A DNA stretch of 25,324 nt from the IMG/VR virus record IMGVR_UViG_3300017969_000128, positions 1 through 25,324 of that record. The stretch is one strand, 5' to 3'. Numbering within the stretch: the stretch's first letter is position 1; the number at the start of each line of letters is the position of its first letter. The translations under genes and the position numbers were made by a program. The DNA comes from a virus. Positions 6,955 to 13,741 of the stretch are shown here, piece by piece. The notes under the pieces are model-generated. The model did no database searches and had not been told where the DNA came from. It was given only the letters and a program-made list of their open reading frames with translations.

Positions 6955-7319
6955 TGGAAAATATGAAACTTCCAATTGCTTTAGTTGTTGCCATGGTCGC
7001 ACAAATATCTGCTGGCGTATGGTGGGTATCTCAACAAGCTGCTACCATTACTTCTTTAGAAGCCACAGTATCTGAAATGAGTTCGAAAATGGCTATCGAA
7101 GAAAATGTAAATCTTCGTAGAGACGTTGATGAACATCATAATGAAATCGATGAATTGTGGGAAGAGACTGAATATCTATGGGAAATGGAACAATCTCTTA
7201 ATATGATTTTACAGCAACAAATAGAAATAAAAGGCCGCATATCAGTTCTTGAGCATGAATTAAACTATATTAACAGAGATCATAATAATATGCTTGATAT
7301 GAAAGGCGGGATGGACTAA
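6954..7319 (+). CDS. membrane-anchored coiled-coil protein (121 aa)
   Basis: Residues 5-24 (KLPIALVVAMVAQISAGVWW) form one hydrophobic segment, followed by a long helical, acidic coiled coil (SLEATVSEMSSKMAIEENVN, then heptad-like repeats to the end). The layout is a single N-terminal anchor with a soluble domain. I recall similar short proteins with AMVxQxSxGVWWVSQQA starts in marine T4-like phages but know no function. It overlaps both neighbours by one base (TAATG). Possible roles are a spanin-like or superinfection-related membrane protein; the coiled coil would face the periplasm if the anchor is N-in. Confidence 0.75.
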   Translation: MENMKLPIALVVAMVAQISAGVWWVSQQAATITSLEATVSEMSSKMAIEENVNLRRDVDEHHNEIDELWEETEYLWEMEQSLNMILQQQIEIKGRISVLEHELNYINRDHNNMLDMKGGMD

Positions 7320-7558
7320 TGATACATTTTAAAGAATATATCAAAGAAGATAAAGCAGGTAGTTCACTTGCCGATAAGTCTAAAAAGTCAGGTATTTCTG
7401 TAGATACATTACGTAAAGTATATAATCGAGGTGTAGCAGCATGGAAAACTGGTCATAGACCAGGAACAACACCATCTCAATGGGGACATGCAAGAGTTAA
7501 TGCCTTTATTGTCAAAAAGAAAAAAGGTGGTCTTAACCACGATAAGGATTTAGCATAA
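7319..7558 (+). CDS. DUF5824-like small phage protein
   Basis: A 79-residue basic protein. The core SGISVDTLRKVYNRGVAAWK followed by TGHRPGTTPSQWGHARVN is the signature I associate with DUF5824, a short domain in many marine T4-like phages, standing alone or fused to other structural-region proteins. No catalytic motif is evident; function unknown. It overlaps the flanking genes by one base on each side, so it is probably made together with the coiled-coil protein before it and the large basic protein after it. Confidence 0.85.
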   Translation: MIHFKEYIKEDKAGSSLADKSKKSGISVDTLRKVYNRGVAAWKTGHRPGTTPSQWGHARVNAFIVKKKKGGLNHDKDLA

Positions 7559-8979
7559 TGCCATTAAAAGTTTCACACGGAATAAAATCTTGGATTGATG
7601 ATTTTCAACAGTCAAAAGATAAACGATTTGACGGTAAATCTGCTGAGAAGCGGAGAGAAATGGCTATTGCCGCATATATGGCTGCAAAGCGTGAACAAAA
7701 AGAAAACGTTAGATCAGCAGATAGTAAACCACAAGTATTTACGAAGCCTGATGGTAAAAAGGGTATACGTATGGTACCGGTAGATCGTGCAGTTGTGAAA
7801 CAAGAAAAAAATCTTGAATGGCTAAAAGCTGCACTTGAAGCACAAGCACGTAAAGCTAAACCATGTGATGAAGATGTAGAAGAAACTTCTGAAGCTAAGG
7901 TTGATGAACTATCAATGAGCTTAAAGGATATTAAAAAGACTGGTTTAAATAAAGCCGTAACTGCTAATAAAGAAAAACTTAAAAAAGATCTTGAAGCTAT
8001 GAAAGCCAAATTAAATAAAGAAGCTAAAGTTGATGAAGTTTCACTGGACACTGCAAAATCCGCGTATGTTAAGCGTAAGATAAAAGCTTATGATGCAGCA
8101 GCACAGGGTTCAATGGATTATGCTAAAAAACAAATGGCAAAGGCTCGCAAAACAAAAGCTTATATCGATAAACGTGAATCAGTAGAAGAAGCTACTATGT
8201 CAACTAAAACTGGTCGTAAACAAGCCGCGGCCGATGCAGTAGCACACCATAAAGCAATGGTGAAAAAATGGGGTATAAGTCACCCAGCAACTAAAGATGC
8301 TGAAAAAGCTGCAAACTACCATATGAAAAAAGCTAATGAAGTTCTTGACCGTCCAGGTGCATTAGATAGTTATAGAAAAAAGGCTGATGCAAGCGGTAAT
8401 AGAGCACGTAACTCTGCTACTCGTAAAATTCTAACACAACCTAAAAACGGTAAAAGACCTGATCATTCTGATGAATTGAATACTATGCGTAAGCGTAATA
8501 AAGGTCAAGACATGGCGGACAGAGCTGCTAATAGACATTTCCGCAAATCTCTTGGTTTAGGTTATAATAGCAAAAAAGAATCAGTTGAGCTAGATGAAAA
8601 GAAATACGCAGCTAAATCTGCTGAAAGACATAAAAATCTTATGAAGCAAGCAAGATCTGATATGAAAAATGCTACATCTCATTCTGACATGATTAAGCAT
8701 ATGAATAAGTATCAGTCTGCAAAGAAAGCTCATGATCGTGCAACACGTGCCCAGTTTGATGAAAACAAAGTTGATGAAATCTCAAATGCCAAGATGGGTC
8801 AATATGTACGTAAAGCAACTGATGATGCAGCACGTAGAGCTATGGATGCTGGTGAAAAAGCAGGCCGAGGCGATTCAAAGGGTTTCGGTAAACAAATGGT
8901 AAAGTCACGTCAAAGAGTTAAAGGCGTACATAAAGCCATGGATAAGATGGACAAAAACAGATTGTACAGGAGACAATAA
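7558..8979 (+). CDS. basic repeat protein, probable head-associated
   Basis: A 473-residue Lys/Ala-rich helical protein. The N-terminus (PLKVSHGIKSWIDDF, then KSAEKRREMAIAAYMAAKRE) resembles a module common in marine T4-like structural regions. The rest is built from degenerate repeats anchored on VDE(L/V/I)S: KVDELS near residue 114, KVDEVS near 157, KVDEIS near 404, with a looser VELDE near 343, each followed by a basic helix such as YVRKATDDAARRA. The next gene carries the same module (KIDELSIDTMKSY). Composition suggests binding to DNA or to other head proteins inside the capsid or its scaffold. This is inferred from build and context, as no catalytic motif is visible. Confidence 0.8.
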   Translation: MPLKVSHGIKSWIDDFQQSKDKRFDGKSAEKRREMAIAAYMAAKREQKENVRSADSKPQVFTKPDGKKGIRMVPVDRAVVKQEKNLEWLKAALEAQARKAKPCDEDVEETSEAKVDELSMSLKDIKKTGLNKAVTANKEKLKKDLEAMKAKLNKEAKVDEVSLDTAKSAYVKRKIKAYDAAAQGSMDYAKKQMAKARKTKAYIDKRESVEEATMSTKTGRKQAAADAVAHHKAMVKKWGISHPATKDAEKAANYHMKKANEVLDRPGALDSYRKKADASGNRARNSATRKILTQPKNGKRPDHSDELNTMRKRNKGQDMADRAANRHFRKSLGLGYNSKKESVELDEKKYAAKSAERHKNLMKQARSDMKNATSHSDMIKHMNKYQSAKKAHDRATRAQFDENKVDEISNAKMGQYVRKATDDAARRAMDAGEKAGRGDSKGFGKQMVKSRQRVKGVHKAMDKMDKNRLYRRQ

Positions 8980-8980
8980 A

Positions 8981-9352
8981 ATGAAAACCTTTTTTCAATT
9001 AAGAGAAAATCTAGAAGAACGTGAATATAAAGCGTTAATCGAACAAGAAATTACTGATAGAATGTTTGAAGCAATGGTAGAAATCATTGATGAAGCAGAT
9101 GCTTGGGATGTTGTAGAATCCAAAATCGATGAATTAAGCATTGACACAATGAAAAGCTATAGAACAAAGGCCAAGGCAGACGTTGCAAAACGCGGTGCTG
9201 TAGCAGACATTAAAGATAGACAGGTGAAACGTCGTGAAGGCGATGGATATGTTCATAAAGATAGCCCTGCTGCGCGATATAAAAATACTGTTCGTAAAGA
9301 TTATAGAAATTTAGCTAAAGCTAAAATCGCTGTAAAAAAAGCAAATAGTTAA
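8981..9352 (+). CDS. small protein sharing the VDELS module (123 aa)
   Basis: A 123-residue protein with an acidic helical first half (LREREYKAL-like helices; FEAMVEIIDEADAWDVVESK) and a basic second half. The junction KIDELSIDTMKSYRTKAKAD (about 49-68) is one copy of the module repeated in the preceding gene, suggesting the two arose from shared parts. It starts one base after the preceding stop, with AGGAGA before the ATG. No known enzyme motif. Probably a head or scaffold partner of the neighbouring repeat protein, but that is inference from shared sequence and position. Confidence 0.75.
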   Translation: MKTFFQLRENLEEREYKALIEQEITDRMFEAMVEIIDEADAWDVVESKIDELSIDTMKSYRTKAKADVAKRGAVADIKDRQVKRREGDGYVHKDSPAARYKNTVRKDYRNLAKAKIAVKKANS

Positions 9353-9366
9353 ACAAGAGAGCTAAA

Positions 9367-9615
9367 ATGACTACGACGAGAGAGCATCTTTTAAATATTC
9401 GTGGAATAGTTGAAGCTAAAGATCCTGGTGAATACGACCAAGAAGGTGATATGGCTAAGACACAACTTAAGACGATGATGGATGCCGCACAAGAATTGTA
9501 TGATATGATGGGCGATGATGATAATTTGCCTGAATGGGTGCAGTCAAAAATTACAAAAGCGACTGATTATATCGATACGGTCAGAGATTATTTAAAGAGT
9601 AATAATGATGATTAA
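9367..9615 (+). CDS. small acidic phage protein (82 aa)
   Basis: An acidic, helical 82-residue protein. The stretch DPGEYDQEGDMAKTQLKTMM, with a later DNLPEWVQSKITKATDYIDT, is a pattern I remember as highly conserved among T4-like phages of marine and enteric hosts, standing alone or at the end of larger virion-associated proteins. No catalytic residues are apparent and the function is unknown. Its end overlaps the next gene by 11 bases. The ribosome-binding site is weak (AGAG), which is unusual for this block and suggests coupling to the gene before it. Confidence 0.8.
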   Translation: MTTTREHLLNIRGIVEAKDPGEYDQEGDMAKTQLKTMMDAAQELYDMMGDDDNLPEWVQSKITKATDYIDTVRDYLKSNNDD

Positions 9616-10075
9616 GTTTAAAGCTTTTATGGAAGCAAACAAATCTCGAACAGATAGTCAAAAAACTGCAGCGGCTGATGCTATGCTAGGTAAAGATCAT
9701 CCATATAGTTCTACAAATATTGCTAGACGTCAATGGGCTAAAACACAAGCAAGAGTTCAAGCATATAAAAAGAGAATTCAGCAAGCAAATGAAGAAAAAC
9801 ACCCAGCTCTAAAAAGAGCTGGTGTATCTGGATTTAGTAAGCCTAAACGTACTCCTGGCCATCCAACTAAATCACATATTGTTGTGGTTAAAGATGGAGA
9901 TAAAGTGAAAACAATTCGCTTTGGTCAACAAGGTGTATCAACAGCTGGAGCTCCTAAAAAAGGAGAATCAGATAAACAAAAAGCAAGACGCAAATCTTTT
10001 AAAGCCCGTCACGCAAAGAATATTGCAAAGGGTAAAACCAGCGCAGCGTACTGGGCGGATAAAGAGAAGTGGTAA
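9605..10075 (+). CDS. DUF6321-like basic protein
   Basis: A 156-residue, strongly basic protein. Its C-terminal half contains AGVSGFSKPKRTPGHPTKSH, KTIRFGQQGVSTAG and ARHAKNIAKGKTSAAYWADK, which together match the DUF6321 domain as I remember it from phages. The domain looks like a small beta-hairpin plus basic helix; biochemical role unknown. The N-terminus has RTDSQKTAAADAMLGKDH. Two consecutive ATG codons (9605 and 9608) are possible starts; both overlap the preceding gene. The gene contains a strong RNA hairpin (9799-9825). Likely virion- or DNA-associated from its charge and neighbours. Confidence 0.85.
   Translation: MMIKFKAFMEANKSRTDSQKTAAADAMLGKDHPYSSTNIARRQWAKTQARVQAYKKRIQQANEEKHPALKRAGVSGFSKPKRTPGHPTKSHIVVVKDGDKVKTIRFGQQGVSTAGAPKKGESDKQKARRKSFKARHAKNIAKGKTSAAYWADKEKW
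9799..9825 (+). repeat. hairpin inside the DUF6321-like gene
   Basis: ACACCCAGCTCT (9799-9810), AAAA loop, AGAGCTGGTGT (9815-9825): an 11-bp stem with one bulged C. No T-run follows. It lies within codons for KHPALKRAGVSG, so it may be a chance result of coding sequence or an mRNA stability or pausing element. Confidence 0.5.
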
Positions 10076-10384
10076 ATGAAACAGCAACTGTCTTTGGAGC
10101 CAGAACTAACCATGAGCATGGAAACAAGACTCGATAGAATCGAGGAGAAACTCGACAGCTTAACTGAAGCAATGGTCGCATTGGCCAGGGCAGAAGAAAA
10201 AATTGCTGGAATTAAAGAAGATCAACTTATGATGTATGAACGAGTCAATCGTTTGTCAGCTAAATTAGATGATGTAGAAAGGGTGGTGCAGGCTAACCAC
10301 GTAACAGTGACAACTATTAATAGATTATTCTGGGTCGCTATTGTGGCCGTAGCAGGATCTATTGCAGCCCAACTATGGATGTAA
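10076..10384 (+). CDS. coiled coil with C-terminal membrane segment (XhlA-like layout)
   Basis: A 102-residue protein with a long N-terminal coiled coil (METRLDRIEEKLDSLTEAMV, then YERVNRLSAKLDDVERVV) and one C-terminal hydrophobic helix (LFWVAIVAVAGSIAAQLWM). The same build is seen in haemolysin XhlA-like phage proteins that take part in lysis, which is the closest analogy I can offer. Starts are ambiguous: ATG 10076 right after the upstream stop, or ATG 10112 / 10118 with GGAG at 10096-10099; the heptads begin at 10118. No lysis gene sits directly beside it, the spanins being 3 kb away, so a role in lysis is only possible. Confidence 0.72.
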   Translation: MKQQLSLEPELTMSMETRLDRIEEKLDSLTEAMVALARAEEKIAGIKEDQLMMYERVNRLSAKLDDVERVVQANHVTVTTINRLFWVAIVAVAGSIAAQLWM

Positions 10385-10394
10385 GGAAAGTAAA

Positions 10395-11018
10395 ATGAAA
10401 ACACAAGACATTAAAAATATGGGCCAAGCTCTGCAACAGGTCCAAGAAAGTTCAAAAGCAGCATTAGCAAAGAAACTTGCTAAGGCATCGCAATCATCTG
10501 AAAAAGGTAAAGCAGCAGTAACTCTGCCTAAAGCACCTTTTGAGATCCCAAAGAAAGATGCTAACGAAGCTTTAAAAGGTGATCAGCATAAACTAGACCA
10601 TGATAAAGATGGTGATATTGATGCAGCCGATTTTAAAGGCCTTCGTAATAAAAAGAAAAAAGATAAAGCTGAAGTAAAGCCTCGTCAGGAAACAGATACT
10701 GATAAAGGAAATGTAGGAGCAAATATGGAAAAAACTGAGTCAACTCGTTGGCCGGTATATGCTCGTATCATGGAAAAAGCTACTCATAAAGGTGGCACAC
10801 CTCCAGAAGAAATGGATTCAAAAGATTCACCTACTGCAAAAAAGATGAAAGCCGATCATAAGCCTGAAGTAAATGATACTGAAGAAAAAGGCCATCAGGA
10901 TGCAGTAGATGCTGGACGTAAAGGACCAAATGGCCAGGCTCGTCCAAATGACCAGAAAAAAGGTGATACAAAAATTGTAAACCCAGTACAAGGAGCAGTA
11001 ACAAGTGGCTCAAATTAA
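10395..11018 (+). CDS. EF-hand-containing virion-associated protein
   Basis: A 207-residue hydrophilic protein starting at ATG 10395, behind AAGGAAAG; an upstream TTG in frame would read through the previous gene's end and is rejected. It has a Lys/Ala-rich N-terminus, then KLDHDKDGDIDAADFKGLR (about residues 66-84), a canonical EF-hand loop with Asp at positions 1, 3, 5, 7, 9 and 12 and Gly at 6, which should bind calcium. A later TRWPVYARIMEKATHKGGT, followed by charged linkers, resembles a module I recall from T4-like structural-region proteins. Function likely structural, with calcium as a possible stabiliser or assembly signal (inference). Confidence 0.78.
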   Translation: MKTQDIKNMGQALQQVQESSKAALAKKLAKASQSSEKGKAAVTLPKAPFEIPKKDANEALKGDQHKLDHDKDGDIDAADFKGLRNKKKKDKAEVKPRQETDTDKGNVGANMEKTESTRWPVYARIMEKATHKGGTPPEEMDSKDSPTAKKMKADHKPEVNDTEEKGHQDAVDAGRKGPNGQARPNDQKKGDTKIVNPVQGAVTSGSN

Positions 11019-11229
11019 TCCTCCAAGTTGGGCAAAGAATGCTATCCCAACAAAACACGGCTGGATGGATCCACGTACTAAGCGTATTGTAAAAATTATA
11101 AACATCGCTGAGCAAGACATAAAAGATTATTTAGGCATAGTTGAAAAGCCGGATCGTCGTAAAAAGGTTCCAGCTCAGCCATTAGAAGAGCCAAAAGAAT
11201 TAACTTTAGAAGGATCAGAAGATGATTAA
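11005..11229 (+). CDS. small virion-region protein, GTG start (74 aa)
   Basis: Starts at GTG 11005 with AAGGAG nine bases upstream and overlaps the preceding gene by 14 bases. The 74 residues open MAQINPPSWAKNAIPTKHGW and continue MDPRTKRIVKI, then an acidic tail. The opening parallels the next gene (KAPAWVASQGGVPTEKGWKH), with a shared P(S/A)W...(I/V)PT(K/E)xGW pattern and a following helix, so the two look like a tandem duplication that has diverged. No catalytic motif; role unknown. The basic-to-acidic layout fits an adapter in the virion or scaffold. Confidence 0.75.
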   Translation: MAQINPPSWAKNAIPTKHGWMDPRTKRIVKIINIAEQDIKDYLGIVEKPDRRKKVPAQPLEEPKELTLEGSEDD

Positions 11230-11584
11230 AGCCCCAGCTTGGGTTGCATCACAAGGTGGTGTGCCCACAGAAAAAGGATGGAAACATCCAGATCGTAATG
11301 AAATTCTTCTACCAAAGAAATTTACGCAAGCTCAAATTAATGAGTACATGAATGGTACAAATTGCAATTGCGTTGATTGTGATTGCGATCCATGTACATG
11401 TGGAGAAAAAGAAGTGACAGAAGAAGTTGTACAATTAAATGAAGCGCCAGCAAATAATACTTCTCTTGAAGACATGACTAAAGTAGAACTAGAGGCTCTT
11501 GGTCGTGAGCATGGTGTAGAATTAGATCGTAGAAAAACAAAAACTACATTAGTAGAAAGAATGAAAGGTATTATCGGACGTTAA
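11222..11584 (+). CDS. Cys-cluster protein with SAP/HeH-like C-terminus
   Basis: A 120-residue protein in three parts. Residues 3-42 repeat the PxW...PTxxGW module of the preceding gene. Residues 48-60 (CNCVDCDCDPCTC) hold six cysteines spaced C-x-C-x2-C-x-C-x2-C-x-C, a regular pattern able to bind zinc or another metal. Residues about 83-118 (MTKVELEALGREHGVELD, then RRKTKTTLVERMKG) look like a SAP/HeH-type helix-extended-loop-helix, a fold that often binds DNA. It overlaps the preceding gene by 8 bases. A DNA-contacting virion protein is plausible, but this is inferred from motifs only. Confidence 0.75.
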   Translation: MIKAPAWVASQGGVPTEKGWKHPDRNEILLPKKFTQAQINEYMNGTNCNCVDCDCDPCTCGEKEVTEEVVQLNEAPANNTSLEDMTKVELEALGREHGVELDRRKTKTTLVERMKGIIGR

Positions 11585-11611
11585 TAAATAAGTTTAATTG
11601 TAACTTATTTA
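11585..11611. repeat. 10-bp perfect hairpin between genes
   Basis: TAAATAAGTT (11585-11594) and AACTTATTTA (11602-11611) pair perfectly around a 7-base loop, ending 12 bases before the next ATG. The left arm contains AATAAATA (11583-11590), one base off the T4 late octamer. No T-run follows. It could be a late promoter remnant, a weak attenuator or a translational control hairpin; all are tentative. Confidence 0.55.
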
Positions 11612-11623
11612 GAGATTTAAATT

Positions 11624-11989
11624 ATGGAATTTAATGAAGTAACCGAGGATAACTTACTTCTATATGCGGCTAAGAATTATTATAATCCTCTGGGCGCAAG
11701 TTCGGAGGATTTTTATGAAGATCTTAAGAGATTTAAATATCTTAAAAGATTAGTGAATCGATATATTACACATGGCGAATTGTCTGAGAGATTAATACTT
11801 AATCATCTTATTGTAATTTTTAATATGTTTGGTATTGAAGCCGGTTGTAAAATATTAGAATTAAAATTAAATCCTGGGCATTGGCCTATCATAAAACCGT
11901 TTTTAATTTTTTTAAGATATATTGAAAATACTCAATATACCGAATATGAAATGAATGAAAACGTAGTAGAAGTACTAAGGAAAATCTAA
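11624..11989 (+). CDS. conserved T4-like helical protein (121 aa)
   Basis: A 121-residue helical protein beginning MEFNEVTEDNLLLYAAKNYY, with EDFYEDLKRFKYLKRLVNRY in the middle and LILNHLIVIFNMFGIEAG after it. I recall proteins of this kind (DUF7207, from memory) near structural genes of marine T4-like phages. Hydrophobic runs near residues 64-73 and 93-100 are amphipathic helices more than membrane anchors. It is preceded by the 11585 hairpin and overlaps the next gene by one base. No enzymatic motif; function unknown. Ribosome-binding site is weak (GAGA about 10 bases upstream). Confidence 0.75.
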   Translation: MEFNEVTEDNLLLYAAKNYYNPLGASSEDFYEDLKRFKYLKRLVNRYITHGELSERLILNHLIVIFNMFGIEAGCKILELKLNPGHWPIIKPFLIFLRYIENTQYTEYEMNENVVEVLRKI

Positions 11990-12201
11990 TGGCGACAAAT
12001 CCTAAGTATAGCAGATATAACGACGTTGCTAATCCAATGGGGATCCCTCCTCATGATTACATCGTTAATACATATGATGCTAGTAATAATCTATTGACAG
12101 CTACTTATTATAGAGGTGGTTCTTCTGGAGAAACTGTCGGTAAACTAGTTATGACTTATGACGCAAATGATAATGTTCTTACAGTTGAAAGGACAATTTA
12201 A
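11989..12201 (+). CDS. small virion-type protein (70 aa)
   Basis: A 70-residue beta-rich protein: MATNPKYSRYNDVANPMGIP, then YIVNTYDASNNLLTATYYRG and MTYDANDNVLTVERTI. The two YDAxxNxLTxxxx segments are an internal repeat (about 25-38 and 56-68), typical of short fibre, collar or connector-like proteins with repeated strands. It overlaps both neighbours by one base, so it is co-translated with the fibre-like gene that follows. No signal peptide or catalytic motif. The exact virion position is unknown. Confidence 0.7.
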   Translation: MATNPKYSRYNDVANPMGIPPHDYIVNTYDASNNLLTATYYRGGSSGETVGKLVMTYDANDNVLTVERTI

Positions 12202-12530
12202 TGCCGTATAAGTTTAATCCTCTTACCGGTAAGTTTGATCAGGTTAGTGTTAACACGGTTAGTGTTACAAGTGAGGTTCAGACGTTGGACTTGACTAACG
12301 ATACGCTTTCTATTAGCAGCGGTAATAGTGTTGATCTATCCGGTTATGTAGATGCTGCAACTATCAACACTACACTAAATGAAACAACAGTAATTCAAAA
12401 CATCGTTGATGGATCAGGGTGGAACTTACCTGGACCATTTACTAACGAAGCTAATGCTGCATTAGGTGGTGTAGCTATAGGACAAGCATACTATGATAAT
12501 GGTGGTACGGTGAGGGTGAGACAAGCATAA
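12201..12530 (+). CDS. small fibre-like or tail-associated protein (109 aa)
   Basis: A 109-residue protein opening MPYKFNPLTGKFDQV, an N-terminal form seen in many phage tail-fibre and baseplate-associated proteins, and closing with ANAALGGVAIGQAYYDNGGT, then VRVRQA, which resembles fibre C-terminal tips of the GVAVGQxYxxxGxVxVRQ type. Between them are beta-rich Thr/Ser/Asn stretches with a short duplicated VSV(N/T)T unit (encoded at 12242-12267). The length is far shorter than a true fibre, so it may be a short tip, collar protein or fibre partner. It overlaps the genes on each side by one base. Confidence 0.72.
   Translation: MPYKFNPLTGKFDQVSVNTVSVTSEVQTLDLTNDTLSISSGNSVDLSGYVDAATINTTLNETTVIQNIVDGSGWNLPGPFTNEANAALGGVAIGQAYYDNGGTVRVRQA
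12242..12267 (+). repeat. 11-bp direct repeat, period 15
   Basis: GGTTAGTGTTA occurs at 12242-12252 and 12257-12267. The 15-base period keeps frame and gives the repeated VSV(N/T) unit in the fibre-like protein, consistent with slipped-strand duplication in a beta-rich surface protein. Confidence 0.6.
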
Positions 12531-13096
12531 TGGGAATTGTTAAAAGAGCAGCTGATCTAGTTTATACATTTAGATTTCTTAAATTGCTTGTAACGCCTTT
12601 TGAAAGCACTGAAGCTTTTAAAATGGGACTAATAGATGCAAAAGGCAAAAAACTTCGGAAGGCTGAAACTCCTGAAGAAAAAAATGTTTACACTCCTTTT
12701 CATAGATTAGTTTACAATATTAAAAAATTAATACCTGGCGGTAAGATTGGTTCGTATGCTTCTGCTCTATATCTCATTAAAGAGCATGGTAAAATGTCTG
12801 ATCAATCAGTCGAAAAGGTTATTAAAGAATTAGGTTTAGATCCATTAGATTTTCTTAATGAATCGAATACTTGGTTCTTACTAGAAGACAAAATGCTTTC
12901 TCCTGGAATGTATAGAGTTCAAGGAGCAAAGATGTTAAACTCTACGTTTGAAGAAATGGTAAAGCCAAAAGATCAAGTACGAGTTTTAGAAGATTGCTAT
13001 CCTGTTGGTGATGTATTAGGTATTGATATTTACGAAGCAATTCATATTAATACAAATCAAAAAGTTTATATCTCATCAATGGAGCTAATTAGATGA
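12530..13096 (+). CDS. conserved T4-like virion-region protein (188 aa)
   Basis: A 188-residue protein recalled as a conserved gene of marine T4-like phages. Signature stretches are RAADLVYTFRFLKLLVTPFE (6-25), TPFHRLVYNIKKLIPGGKIG (about 55-74) and SALYLIKEHGKMSDQSVEKV. The middle is amphipathic and helical and the C-terminus beta-rich (DVLGIDIYEAIHINTNQKVY). No catalytic residues. Context places it among structural or assembly genes, overlapping the gene before it by one base and the gene after it by four (ATGA). Function unknown. Confidence 0.78.
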   Translation: MGIVKRAADLVYTFRFLKLLVTPFESTEAFKMGLIDAKGKKLRKAETPEEKNVYTPFHRLVYNIKKLIPGGKIGSYASALYLIKEHGKMSDQSVEKVIKELGLDPLDFLNESNTWFLLEDKMLSPGMYRVQGAKMLNSTFEEMVKPKDQVRVLEDCYPVGDVLGIDIYEAIHINTNQKVYISSMELIR

Positions 13097-13320
13097 CAGA
13101 ATGGGTTTGCGGAGTTTGTAATAACGAACCATGTACATGCGAAGATATTTCTGAGGCTGGTCGTAAAGCTCAAGAAGATATGGGTGGTACTACTACTGCT
13201 TCTGTTGTAGGAGCTGGAGATAATCCTACAGGAACTGTTGTTATAGATAAACGTAGACGCAAAGATAAAATGCCTCGTGTATTAAAAAGGTTTAGGAAGT
13301 ACCTCGACTCAGATGCTTAG
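13093..13320 (+). CDS. small Cys-motif basic protein (75 aa)
   Basis: A 75-residue protein whose first 18 residues (MTEWVCGVCNNEPCTCED) hold C-x2-C-x4-C-x-C. The (D/E)PCTC element is the same as in the Cys-cluster protein at 11222, so the two probably share a metal-binding module. The middle is Gly/Thr-rich, and the end (DKRRRKDKMPRVLKRFRKYL) is strongly basic. It overlaps the previous gene by four bases and the spanin gene by eight. The combination suggests a small metal- and nucleic-acid-binding protein, but no named family is recognised. Confidence 0.7.
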   Translation: MTEWVCGVCNNEPCTCEDISEAGRKAQEDMGGTTTASVVGAGDNPTGTVVIDKRRRKDKMPRVLKRFRKYLDSDA

Positions 13321-13741
13321 AATATATTTGTTTTTCTTTTTGATGGCTACATTTGGTGGAATTGGTTATACAGCATATTGGTATTATCAAAACACCCAAG
13401 CCGAGTTAGAACAACTTAAAGCAAATAATATTTTACTTGAAAACGCTACTGAAACTTTAGAAAATACCGTACAAACTTTACAAGACGAAGCAGATGCTAA
13501 TGCGTTGCAAATTGTAGAATTACAAGAAGCATTACAAAAGTCAGAAGCCGGACTTGATAGGCTTAGAAAAAGATTTACTGAAATTGATATTACAAGAGAA
13601 GCGTTAGAAGATCCTGCTGATCTTGAACGGAGAATTAATCGTGGCGTTGAAAGACTCATCGAAAATATATTATCTGATACCACTCCTAATGTTGACACTG
13701 ACAGCATGCGCGAAGACGCCGGAGAAGGTAGTAGTAACTGA
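13313..13741 (+). CDS. i-spanin-like protein (Rz-type)
   Basis: A 142-residue protein with an N-terminal hydrophobic helix (residues about 3-25, IYLFFFLMATFGGIGYTAYW) followed by a long coiled coil (AELEQLKANNILLENATETL and on). This is the layout of Rz-type inner-membrane spanins: one N-in anchor and a periplasmic coiled coil that meets an outer-membrane lipoprotein. A lipoprotein gene overlaps its 3' end in another frame, as in lambda Rz/Rz1. Together they would join the two membranes and open the outer membrane at lysis. The call rests on layout and on the pair, not on sequence identity. Confidence 0.82.
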   Translation: MLRIYLFFFLMATFGGIGYTAYWYYQNTQAELEQLKANNILLENATETLENTVQTLQDEADANALQIVELQEALQKSEAGLDRLRKRFTEIDITREALEDPADLERRINRGVERLIENILSDTTPNVDTDSMREDAGEGSSN

